Of a stretch of DNA of 9,725 nucleotides, positions 1 through 5,964 are shown piece by piece; positions within the stretch are counted from its first letter, which is position 1; each line of letters starts with the position of its first letter. Under the pieces are notes generated by a model. The model did not search any database. It saw nothing but the letters and a program-made list of their open reading frames with translations, and had not been told where the DNA came from. The position numbers and the translations under genes were made by a program. The DNA comes from Saprospiraceae bacterium (lineage in GTDB: Bacteria > Bacteroidota > Bacteroidia > Chitinophagales > Saprospiraceae), in the NCBI GenBank assembly GCA_004297645.1, contig SCUG01000034.1:1-9725 (forward strand), read 5' to 3'.

Positions 1-196
1 AATGTTCCAGCGTCATAAAATCATCCAGTTCCGCTTTTTCTTCGGCGGTGAGGTGGGCGTTTTTCTCTTTAAAAATTAGCGCTTCCACCCGTTTTTGGAT
101 GGCTGGTGCAGGATGGAAAGCGATGACCTTCTCCGGGCTTGTAGCGGCGATGAAGTTTGCTATTTCGTCAAATGCCAAGGATTTTGTTGCGGTCAT
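1..196 (-). CDS. Small antitoxin-like hypothetical protein (partial, runs off the left edge)
   Basis: The ATG is at 196-194 on the minus strand and 65 codons are visible before the window ends, so the C-terminus is missing. The visible part has a motif like SPEKVIAFHPAPAIQKRVEAL, then an acidic helix ending DDFMTLEH. From memory, this pattern (a phrase like 'SPE.V.AF.P....Q.RV..L..KEK...L...E.AELD....LEH') recurs in small Bacteroidota and cyanobacterial proteins that lie next to toxin or HNH nuclease genes. They are usually taken as antitoxin-like but have no settled function. A box CAAATCTA at 216-223 (TAGATTTG on the coding strand) fits a Bacteroidota -7 element and suggests this gene has its own promoter. 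The partner gene, if any, would lie left of the window. The family assignment is inference; the reading frame itself is solid. Confidence 0.65.
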   Translation of the reverse strand, partial: MTATKSLAFDEIANFIAATSPEKVIAFHPAPAIQKRVEALIFKEKNAHLTAEEKAELDDFMTLEH

Positions 197-215
197 GTTG
201 CTTTTGGTTGAAGTA

Positions 216-223
216 CAAATCTA
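216..223 (-). promoter_or_regulatory. Candidate Bacteroidota -7 promoter element
   Basis: On the minus strand this reads TAGATTTG, a full match to TAnnTTTG, about 20 bases before the ATG at 196. No clear -33 TTTG was found at the expected distance, so this is only a candidate. Confidence 0.35.
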
Positions 224-260
224 AGTGTTTTATGGAAATTTGTTCATTGGGCTTGGCTCA

Positions 261-602
261 TCAAGCTGCCACCATCCCCATCCTACTTTCCCACTCCTTT
301 GCCGCATAACCCGCCAGTTCAGAAATTGCACTTGCAGGCAAATCCTCTGGCAAGGTGGAAAGCAATTTGACCACAGCCTTTCTTGGCGAAAGGCCGGGCT
401 GCTTGGCGGCGAGCAGGTCAATTTTTATTTTCAGTTTTAACTTGTGTGCCTGCACAATGACTTTCATAAAACCTTCCGAAACTTCTGCCCGTTCGGCGGC
501 AGTCAGTTCCTCTGGCTTAAGGCCCTCCCTGATTTCTTTTAAGGTGCGGTCTATGGTTGCCAGTACTTGGTCAACATCTACGATAGGCTTGTTATTTTTC
601 AT
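261..602 (-). CDS. Small hypothetical helical protein (113 aa)
   Basis: I do not recognise this protein. The frame is open further upstream to a TTG at 632, but that would overlap the preceding gene. The ATG at 602-600 is preferred because it leaves a 13-base gap to the upstream stop and has AGGA just before it. The protein is predicted helical and charged. Its first half is rich in Glu and Lys (TLKEIREGLKPEELTAAERAE), and a basic run KLKLKIKI sits near the middle. No signal peptide or membrane segment is visible. It lies directly after the 61-aa gene at 616-801, so the two are probably co-transcribed. Two very small adjacent soluble genes resemble a toxin-antitoxin layout, but no known toxin or antitoxin fold can be identified from the sequence. 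Confidence 0.7.
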   Translation of the reverse strand: MKNNKPIVDVDQVLATIDRTLKEIREGLKPEELTAAERAEVSEGFMKVIVQAHKLKLKIKIDLLAAKQPGLSPRKAVVKLLSTLPEDLPASAISELAGYAAKEWESRMGMVAA

Positions 603-615
603 TTTCCTGATTGGA

Positions 616-801
616 TTATTGCCCGTTTTCAAGGTCTTTAATTAGTTTGTTGTTCAGGTTGTACTCGTCCAAAATTTCATCAACCCGCTCTTGGAAACCC
701 TTGTGCCCCAGCTTTTCGATGAACTCGTCGTACAGCAGGTGCATCACATCAAGCTGTTGCAAGAGAATCTTGTTCCTATTTACAAGGTCTTTTTTCCTCA
801 T
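616..801 (-). CDS. Small hypothetical coiled-coil-like protein (61 aa)
   Basis: This is a short, highly charged, predicted all-helical protein beginning MRKKDLVNRNK and ending KDLENGQ. Leucine and isoleucine are spaced as in an amphipathic helix, and no enzyme motif is visible. It is the first gene of a likely two-gene minus-strand unit with 261-602, separated by 13 bases. A candidate -7 box (TACTTTAG) lies about 30 bases upstream at 831-838. The frame is supported by this arrangement and by normal amino-acid composition. Its function is unknown; a small regulatory or antitoxin role is only a guess. Confidence 0.6.
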   Translation of the reverse strand: MRKKDLVNRNKILLQQLDVMHLLYDEFIEKLGHKGFQERVDEILDEYNLNNKLIKDLENGQ

Positions 802-830
802 AGCGTTTGTGTATAGTTCTCAAATCATCG

Positions 831-838
831 CTAAAGTA
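831..838 (-). promoter_or_regulatory. Candidate -7 promoter element for the 616-801 / 261-602 pair
   Basis: On the minus strand this reads TACTTTAG, one base from TAnnTTTG, about 30 bases upstream of the ATG at 801. A T-rich tract about 21 bases further upstream could act as the -33 element but lacks the G of TTTG. Confidence 0.35.
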
Positions 839-964
839 CGTTGTTTTTGTAAAAGAATGAAAAGCTCCATGCGCCAGCCACCCAGTCACCCTCTTTCCAA
901 TCATCTGCGCCAAGCTGTCTCCCCAATTCCAGCTTTTCCCGCCATTTTATCCTGATAAATCTCA

Positions 965-979
965 TGGCACACCCCTTGA
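965..979 (+). promoter_or_regulatory. Sigma-54-like promoter of the clpB 5' remnant
   Basis: The sequence TGGCACACCCCTTGA has the -24 core TGGCAC, then five bases, then TTGA where the consensus has TTGC. The identical 15-mer occurs at 3192-3206 before intact clpB. Both copies have CCCGCCAT exactly 27 bases upstream, counted start to start (938 and 3165). Weaker similarity continues further upstream (902-945 against 3125-3172). The start codon is 95 bases downstream here, against 49 for the intact gene. Confidence 0.5.
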
Positions 980-1020
980 ACGGGGCATCGTAAAATGCGT
1001 TATAAAATTGCACTCAGGAA

Positions 1021-1066
1021 ATTGAGAACTTGGTAGCCAAATTCTCAATTCTCCATTCTCAATTCT
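1021..1066 (+). repeat. Short direct and inverted ATTCTCAATTCT repeats in the clpB-remnant leader
   Basis: ATTCTCAATTCT occurs at 1041-1052 and again at 1055-1066. The inverse ATTGAGAA at 1021-1028 can pair with TTCTCAAT at 1042-1049. This block is absent from the leader of the intact clpB. It accounts for much of the extra length between promoter and start codon. Confidence 0.6.
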
Positions 1067-1073
1067 AAAAGTT

Positions 1074-1274
1074 ATGAACCTGAACAATCTAACCATCAAA
1101 TCCCAGGAAGCCCTCGCCCGGGAAAACAGCAACCAGCAAATAGAACCCGGCCACCTGCTCGCCGCCATCATGGCCGTGGACGAGAGCGCCACGCCTTTTG
1201 TTTTCAAAAAACTCGGCGTCAATTACGACGTGCTGAAAAAGGCGGTGGACAGCATCACTCGGACTATAATCTGA
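1074..1274 (+). pseudogene. clpB 5' fragment encoding an N-terminal Clp_N half (66 aa)
   Basis: Bases 1074-1256 match the first 201 bases of the intact clpB (3255-3455) with six substitutions. They also lack an 18-base block present in the intact gene at 3303-3320. The loss removes exactly six codons (AQQLAM). The same region is present in ClpB homologues (AQSLAL in E. coli), so this is a deletion here rather than an insertion in the intact gene. After 1256 similarity stops and the frame closes five codons later. What remains covers roughly the first Clp_N repeat, with no ATPase domain, so no disaggregase function is possible. It keeps an ATG and a sigma-54-like promoter, so a 66-residue peptide could still be made. 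It is best read as the remains of an older or duplicated clpB. Confidence 0.85.
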
Positions 1275-1348
1275 TTTTCTTTGAAAAAGCTTTAGCATTT
1301 TTTGCACTTTTCAATTTCAGATTGTAATATTGCTACATACTTCAAAAC

Positions 1349-1394
1349 AACGCGAGAACCTTTCCAACGCGAGAACCTTTCCAACGCGAGAACC
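1349..1394 (+). repeat. 17-bp tandem repeat, about 2.7 copies
   Basis: The unit AACGCGAGAACCTTTCC occurs at 1349-1365 and 1366-1382, followed by a partial third copy from 1383 to about 1394. It lies in the gene-free 1275-1521 stretch upstream of the glycine-zipper gene. The copies are identical, which suggests recent slippage. No other function is visible. Confidence 0.9.
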
Positions 1395-1521
1395 CAAGCA
1401 AAGAAGTACAGAAGTATTATTAAAAAAGCAAGAAAATTCTTTGTTTCCTCAATCAAAGTTATTGCTCAATTGAAGATGCACAATCAATTGAAGAATTCAC
1501 TTTTCATCAAATTTTTCTATC

Positions 1522-2184
1522 ATGGAAAAATTAAGTGAAACCTCTTTTGCCGGACCATTGCACAACAAGGTCATGCAGCGATTGACTACTCTTCCCAGTT
1601 TTCCAAGAGTCACAAAGTCAGAGACTTACAATGAAGCCAGGATAATCATCTTGGACTATTACGCTACAAATGGATTGGGAACACCCCAAATGATAGACTT
1701 TTCAACTTTTGAAAGTAAAGTTGACCAAGTTCTTGCCAATCAAAATGATTTTGTTCCATTGCTTGAGCAGTTGAAAAATGAGCACAGCATTACAGTTGCT
1801 CAATTTGACAAATTGCTTCAAATTAACTCCCTGTTTGTTAATCAGACTGGTATCAACAAGCTCACTAACGACCTGTTCGGAATTGAAAACGCACTATACG
1901 ATGAAACCGCGATGACTTTTAATGAGAAGGCATTGGTTTTTGGAACCTCAGTTATTGGTCGTAACAGCGCATACTATTGGTTTTCAGCGGCTAACGACCC
2001 CAACGACCCGTGGAACGATGACGTTGTTCAAGCGATACCCTGGTGGAAGAGAGCCTTGCGTGATTTGTTAGGCTTTACGATTGGGTATGTAGTCGGTTCA
2101 ATAATTTCGGGTGGTATTCCCATAGTTGGCGTCGCAGCAGGAGCTGCCACTGCTACGGGAGCTTCCGCTAATGAAACTCCATAG
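1522..2184 (+). CDS. Hypothetical protein with C-terminal glycine-zipper membrane segment (220 aa)
   Basis: I do not recognise the family. The N-terminal ~155 residues look soluble and helical, without signal peptide or catalytic motif. A Trp/Asp-rich linker follows (NDPNDPWNDD, then WWKRALRDLL). Residues 184-211 are strongly hydrophobic. They begin GFTIGYVVG, a canonical GxxxGxxxG glycine zipper, and continue with closely spaced Gly and Ala. Such segments pack tightly in membranes and are common in oligomerising membrane peptides, pore formers and lipoprotein-like cell-envelope proteins. The last residues (TGASANETP) are polar. The stop is two bases before the next ATG at 2187, so this gene and the barrel protein are almost certainly one operon. 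Base composition is clearly more AT-rich than clpB. A membrane-acting effector or an envelope anchor are both possible; neither is shown. Confidence 0.8.
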   Translation: MEKLSETSFAGPLHNKVMQRLTTLPSFPRVTKSETYNEARIIILDYYATNGLGTPQMIDFSTFESKVDQVLANQNDFVPLLEQLKNEHSITVAQFDKLLQINSLFVNQTGINKLTNDLFGIENALYDETAMTFNEKALVFGTSVIGRNSAYYWFSAANDPNDPWNDDVVQAIPWWKRALRDLLGFTIGYVVGSIISGGIPIVGVAAGAATATGASANETP

Positions 2185-2186
2185 AA

Positions 2187-2855
2187 ATGAGCGTAAAATT
2201 GATTGTCGGGCTTACGGCTTGTTTCTACGTTTTGATTACCCCTGCCTCTTCTCAAGATGCGGTGAATAAACAAAGTGCCTTCTATTGGGGTGGAAACATT
2301 GGCATTACACTGTATTCCTACGACAGGTCGGGAATAGCCACTGATGAGTTCTACAAGGCAAACGGTGAAGCGGGATTAAGTTTCCTTTTCCCTATAAAAT
2401 CGAAAACCCTACTGCGGACAGGATTGGAAGTCTCCTACAAAAAGTCTCCTTACTTGAATGGCATCTCGACTTACGAGAGTTTTTTAGACGCTCCTTTTCT
2501 GGTTTCTTTTTTAAACATTGACTGTAGCGAAAGTGAAAGAACCAAAAGTGTCAATTTCCTAATTGGTGGCAATTTATCCTTGCTCTTGGAGCACGGCACA
2601 GCTATGGAAGGTGATGAGGTGTATGAATTGACTGAAAATGCCTTTGGAAATTCTTTGAAATTGAGCTTACTTTCAGAGATTTCTTACAATTTATTTCCGA
2701 AAAATACCAGCAAAGTTTTGCAGTCTCTTGGGATGAGGTTCGGCAAAGATTTCGAGGGTTTAGTTTTTGAATTTGATGAAAAAACCAAACCTATTGCCAA
2801 GTATTTTACAACTACTCTCTTTTATTCGCTTCTTTTTTCTTCAAAAAAACAATGA
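2187..2855 (+). CDS. Secreted outer-membrane beta-barrel-like protein (222 aa)
   Basis: The N-terminus (MSVKLIVGLTACFYVLITPASSQ) is a good Sec signal peptide, with cleavage expected near residues 21-23. The mature part alternates short amphipathic strands with Gly/Tyr/Asn turns. Examples are FYWGGNIGITLYSY, LLRTGLEVSYKKSPYL, VNFLIGGNLSLLL and LKLSLLSEISYNLF. The final strand ends in aromatics (KYFTTTLFYSLLF). This is the look of small PorT-like or OmpA-like 8-strand barrels that are common in Bacteroidota outer membranes. No lipobox or peptidoglycan-binding domain is visible. It follows the glycine-zipper gene with a two-base gap, so the pair may act together at the envelope. The barrel call rests on pattern only; substrate and role are unknown. 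Confidence 0.75.
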   Translation: MSVKLIVGLTACFYVLITPASSQDAVNKQSAFYWGGNIGITLYSYDRSGIATDEFYKANGEAGLSFLFPIKSKTLLRTGLEVSYKKSPYLNGISTYESFLDAPFLVSFLNIDCSESERTKSVNFLIGGNLSLLLEHGTAMEGDEVYELTENAFGNSLKLSLLSEISYNLFPKNTSKVLQSLGMRFGKDFEGLVFEFDEKTKPIAKYFTTTLFYSLLFSSKKQ

Positions 2856-2860
2856 AACTT

Positions 2861-3022
2861 AGGAACGGCGAAATAATAAGGTGTAAGAATTTGGGTAGCA
2901 GATTTTGTGCTTTGGCAAGGCGTAAAAATGGAAGCATAGCAGCACTACGTGACCATTTTTGTAACGCAGCCAAAGTGCAAAAGACGCAGCCAAAACTTAC
3001 AAGTTATTGTTTCGCCGTTCCT
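2861..3022. repeat. 162-bp imperfect foldback (MITE- or REP-like) element
   Basis: The ends are near-perfect inverted copies. The left end starts AGGAACGGCGAAATAATAA; the right end, read in reverse complement, starts AGGAACGGCGAAACAATAA. The similarity continues inward almost to the centre (around 2936-2950), so nearly the whole element can fold into one long hairpin. Shared inner motifs include TGTAAG, CTTTGGC and AAAAATGG. No open frame is carried. It sits just after the barrel gene stop. An element with long paired arms, no coding capacity and a sharp terminal motif is typical of a non-autonomous mobile element or an interspersed palindromic repeat. Copy number elsewhere cannot be judged from here. 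Confidence 0.75.
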
Positions 3023-3029
3023 TAATGGC

Positions 3030-3065
3030 GAATTGACAAATCGTTTGGCAATTCACTTTTTCTTT
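3030..3065 (+). terminator. Possible rho-independent terminator after the barrel-protein operon
   Basis: GAATTGACAAA at 3030-3040 pairs with TTTGGCAATTC at 3044-3054 (one mismatch, three-base loop). A T-rich tract follows (CACTTTTTCTTTTTC). The stem is AT-rich and therefore weak. It is well placed to end transcription of 1522-2855 before clpB. Confidence 0.45.
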
Positions 3066-3191
3066 TTCTCCTGCCGAAAGCAACGAGTGTTCGCTCCTGG
3101 ATAGATGGTTTGTCAGACTAAATGCATCTTTACCCGCCATTCTGTCACCAAATCCTGAAAACTTCCCGCCATACTTTCCTTCAAACCTGAA

Positions 3192-3206
3192 TGGCACACC
3201 CCTTGA
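3192..3206 (+). promoter_or_regulatory. clpB: Sigma-54-like promoter of clpB
   Basis: TGGCACACCCCTTGA fits the -24 TGGCAC and -12 TTG(C/A) elements with the correct spacing. It would start transcription about 35-40 bases before the clpB ATG. The 15-mer is identical at 965-979. CCCGCCAT occurs at 3133-3140 and 3165-3172, inside two imperfect 26-bp direct repeats ending CCTGA. These repeats could be activator sites, although enhancer-binding proteins usually bind further upstream. Confidence 0.5.
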
Positions 3207-3254
3207 CCATCCGCCCAATGAAACCTAATTTTACCCAAACCAAAATCAAGCAAC

Positions 3255-5894
3255 ATGAACCTGAACAATCTAACCATCAAATCCCAGGAAGCCCTCGCCC
3301 GGGCGCAGCAGCTCGCCATGGAAAACAGCAACCAGCAAATAGAACCCGGCCACCTGCTCGCCGCTATCATGGCCGTGGACGAGAGCGCCACGCCTTTTGT
3401 TTTCAAAAAACTCGGCGTCAACTACGACGTGCTGAAAAGGGCGGCGGACTCCATCGTTGCCGGTTACCCAAAACTCACCCCCCCATCGGGGGGACAGGGA
3501 GGGGCCGGGCAGTATTTCAGCCGCACCACCAATGAAATCATTCAGAAGGCAAACACCTTCCTCAAAGAATTCGGCGACGAATACGTGGCGCTCGAACACC
3601 TCCTGCTCGGCATCCTCGCCGTGAAAGACCCCGTTTCACAAATGCTCAAAGACAGCGGCGTGAACGAAAAAGGGCTGAAAAATGCCATCAACGACCTGCG
3701 AAAAGGCAGCAAGGTCACCACCGCCAGCGCCGAAGAAACCTATCAGGCACTTTCCAAATACGCCGTGAACCTCAACGAGCGCGCCCGCAACGGCAAGCTC
3801 GACCCCGTCATCGGGCGCGACGAGGAAATACGCCGGGTGCTGCACATCCTCGCCCGGCGCACGAAGAACAACCCCATCCTCGTCGGCGAACCGGGCGTGG
3901 GCAAAACCGCCATCGCCGAGGGCCTGGCGCACCGCATCGTCAACGGCGACGTGCCCGAAGACCTGCGCGACAAGGAAATCTTCGCCCTCGACATGGGCGC
4001 TTTGATTGCTGGCGCAAAATACCAGGGCGAGTTCGAGGAGCGCCTCAAGTCGGTGGTGAAAGAGGTGCTCAGCGCCGAGGGCCGCATCTTCCTTTTCATT
4101 GATGAAATACACACCCTCATCGGCGCAGGCAAAGGGCAGGGGGCGATGGACGCCGCCAACATCCTCAAGCCGGCCCTCGCCCGCGGCGACCTCCGGGCCA
4201 TCGGCGCCACCACCCTCGGCGAGTACCAGAAATATTTTGAGAGCGACAAAGCACTCGAACGCCGCTTCCAGGTCGTCACGGTGGACGAACCCTCCGAGGA
4301 GGACGCCATCTCCATCCTGCGGGGCCTGAAGGAGCGCTACGAAACCTACCACAAAATCACCATCCGGGACGAAGCAGTGGTGGCGGCGGTGCAACTCTCG
4401 ACCCGCTACATCACCGAGCGCTTCCTGCCCGACAAAGCCATTGACCTCATTGACGAAGCCGCCGCGAGGCTGCGCCTCGAAATGAACTCCATGCCCGAAG
4501 AACTCGACGAGGTGGAGCGCAAAATCCGCCAGTTCGAAATCGAGCGGGAAGCCATGAAGCGTGAAAACGACAATGCAAAAATCGCCCGCATCAACGAGGA
4601 ACTGGCGAACGTGGAAGAAAAACGCAGCGCCCTGAAAGCCAAGTGGGAAAGCGAGCGGGCTGTCGTGAACGGCATTCAGCAAGCCAAAGAGGATATTGAA
4701 AATTTTAAAACCGAAGCCAGCCGCTTAGAGCGGGAAGGCAAGTTCAGCGAGGTCGCCGAAATCCGCTACGGCCGCATCCCCGAAGTGCAGAAGCGCCTCG
4801 ACGGTTTCAACGAAAAACTGCAAGACATGCAGGCCGGCGGCAAGCTCCTCGTCAAAGAAGAAGTGGACGCCGAAGACATCGCCGAAATCGTCAGCCGCTG
4901 GACGGGCATCCCCGTCACCCGCATGCTCCAAAGCGAGCGGGACAAACTGCTGCTGCTGGAAGCCGAACTGCACAAACGCGTCATCGGTCAGGACGAAGCG
5001 GTGGAGGCTGTCTCCGACGCCATCCGCCGCAGCCGCACGGGCCTCGGCAATGAGAAGCGCCCCATCGGCTCGTTCCTGTTTTTGGGAACAACGGGCGTTG
5101 GCAAAACGGAACTGGCCAAAGCCCTCGCCGAATACCTTTTCAACGATGAAAACCTGATGACCCGCATTGACATGAGCGAGTACCAGGAACGCCACTCGGT
5201 GAGCCGCCTCGTGGGCGCCCCTCCCGGCTATGTCGGCTACGACGAGGGCGGCCAACTCACCGAAGCCGTGCGCCGCAAACCCTACTCCGTCGTCCTGTTG
5301 GATGAAATAGAAAAGGCGCACCCCGACGTGTTCAACATCTTGCTGCAAGTGCTGGAGGATGGCCGCCTGACCGACAACAAAGGCCGGGTGGCGAATTTTA
5401 AAAACACCGTCGTCATCATGACCTCCAACCTCGGCAGCGACCTCATCCGCAGCGAGTTTGAGAAAATGACCAAAGCCAACCGGGAGGAAATCATCGAAAG
5501 CACGAAGGCCATGCTGTTCAATTTGCTGAAACAGTCCGTCCGCCCCGAGTTCCTCAACCGCATTGACGAGACCATCATGTTCCAGCCACTCAGCGCACGG
5601 GACGTGCGGGCCATCGTGGACCTGCAATTGAACCAAGTGGTGGAGTTGCTGAAAAAACAGGACATCGAACTCATCGTCACCCCGCAGGCCGCCGAGTACA
5701 TCGCCGACGAGGGCTTCAACCCCGAATTCGGCGCAAGGCCGGTGAAGCGGGTCATTCAGAAAAAAGTGCTGAACGAGCTGTCGAAGCAAATGCTTTTGGG
5801 AAAAATCAAGCCGAAGGAAAAGGTGGTGATGGATGCGTTTGAGGGCGGCGTGGTGTTTAGGGCGCCGATTAGGGAGGAGGCTTTGAAGGTATGA
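3255..5894 (+). CDS. clpB: ClpB protein disaggregase (Hsp100)
   Basis: This cytoplasmic hexameric AAA+ chaperone pulls polypeptides out of aggregates together with the DnaK system. The 879-aa protein is full length for the family (about 860). Two Clp_N repeats occupy residues 1-150. AAA1 has Walker A GEPGVGKT at 211-218, pore-loop Tyr256 in GAKYQGEFEER and Walker B with Asp283-Glu284. The coiled-coil M-domain spans roughly 405-530, which separates ClpB from ClpA and ClpC. AAA2 has Walker A GTTGVGKT at 611-618, pore loop GYVGY at 658-662 and Walker B Asp683-Glu684. GTTGVGKT rather than GPTGVGKT is usual in Bacteroidota. One oddity is the linker between the Clp_N repeats (residues 74-84), which is encoded by a G/C palindrome. 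The gene is much more GC-rich than the cargo on either side. Fragments of its two ends lie at 1074-1256 and 7813-7891. Confidence 0.98.
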   Translation: MNLNNLTIKSQEALARAQQLAMENSNQQIEPGHLLAAIMAVDESATPFVFKKLGVNYDVLKRAADSIVAGYPKLTPPSGGQGGAGQYFSRTTNEIIQKANTFLKEFGDEYVALEHLLLGILAVKDPVSQMLKDSGVNEKGLKNAINDLRKGSKVTTASAEETYQALSKYAVNLNERARNGKLDPVIGRDEEIRRVLHILARRTKNNPILVGEPGVGKTAIAEGLAHRIVNGDVPEDLRDKEIFALDMGALIAGAKYQGEFEERLKSVVKEVLSAEGRIFLFIDEIHTLIGAGKGQGAMDAANILKPALARGDLRAIGATTLGEYQKYFESDKALERRFQVVTVDEPSEEDAISILRGLKERYETYHKITIRDEAVVAAVQLSTRYITERFLPDKAIDLIDEAAARLRLEMNSMPEELDEVERKIRQFEIEREAMKRENDNAKIARINEELANVEEKRSALKAKWESERAVVNGIQQAKEDIENFKTEASRLEREGKFSEVAEIRYGRIPEVQKRLDGFNEKLQDMQAGGKLLVKEEVDAEDIAEIVSRWTGIPVTRMLQSERDKLLLLEAELHKRVIGQDEAVEAVSDAIRRSRTGLGNEKRPIGSFLFLGTTGVGKTELAKALAEYLFNDENLMTRIDMSEYQERHSVSRLVGAPPGYVGYDEGGQLTEAVRRKPYSVVLLDEIEKAHPDVFNILLQVLEDGRLTDNKGRVANFKNTVVIMTSNLGSDLIRSEFEKMTKANREEIIESTKAMLFNLLKQSVRPEFLNRIDETIMFQPLSARDVRAIVDLQLNQVVELLKKQDIELIVTPQAAEYIADEGFNPEFGARPVKRVIQKKVLNELSKQMLLGKIKPKEKVVMDAFEGGVVFRAPIREEALKV
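3474..3504 (+). repeat. G/C palindrome translated within the ClpB N-domain linker
   Basis: Six C at 3479-3484 pair with six G at 3488-3493 across an ATC loop. A G-rich tail follows (ACAGGGAGGGG). It is read in frame as LTPPSGGQGG, about residues 74-83. Other ClpB proteins have a short linker here. Such 'CTCACCCCCC...GGGGGGACAGGGAGGGG' strings look like intergenic palindromic repeats rather than protein-selected sequence. Confidence 0.6.
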
Positions 5895-5909
5895 GGTATT
5901 TCCAGGAGT

Positions 5910-5936
5910 GGCCGGGTGGCGGAGGGCTGCCCGGCC
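5910..5936 (+). terminator. GC-rich hairpin just after the clpB stop
   Basis: GGCCGGG at 5910-5916 pairs with CCCGGCC at 5930-5936. Four further pairs (two G-T wobbles) close a five-base GGAGG loop. It begins 16 bases after the clpB stop. Only a weak T tract (CTTGTTC) follows, so it may be a poor terminator, an mRNA 3'-end stabiliser or a repeat. Confidence 0.45.
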
Positions 5937-5964
5937 GCTTGTTCAACTCGATAAACTCAACTTT

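Noticed and set aside
831..1013. Minus-strand 60-codon frame over the remnant promoter
   Set aside because: It covers the conserved sigma-54-like element and the clpB upstream block, and its first part parallels a similar minus-strand reading near 3190. Conservation is explained by the promoter duplication.
1349..1394. CRISPR-like repeat array
   Set aside because: The 17-bp units abut directly with no spacers, so it is a simple tandem repeat.
3636..4682. Long minus-strand open frame of 348 codons under clpB
   Set aside because: It is the antisense shadow of GC-rich clpB codons, with a composition rich in Val, Phe, His, Gly and Ala and no family signature.
4725..5789. Long minus-strand open frame of 354 codons under clpB
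   Set aside because: Same reason: antisense shadow of the second half of clpB.
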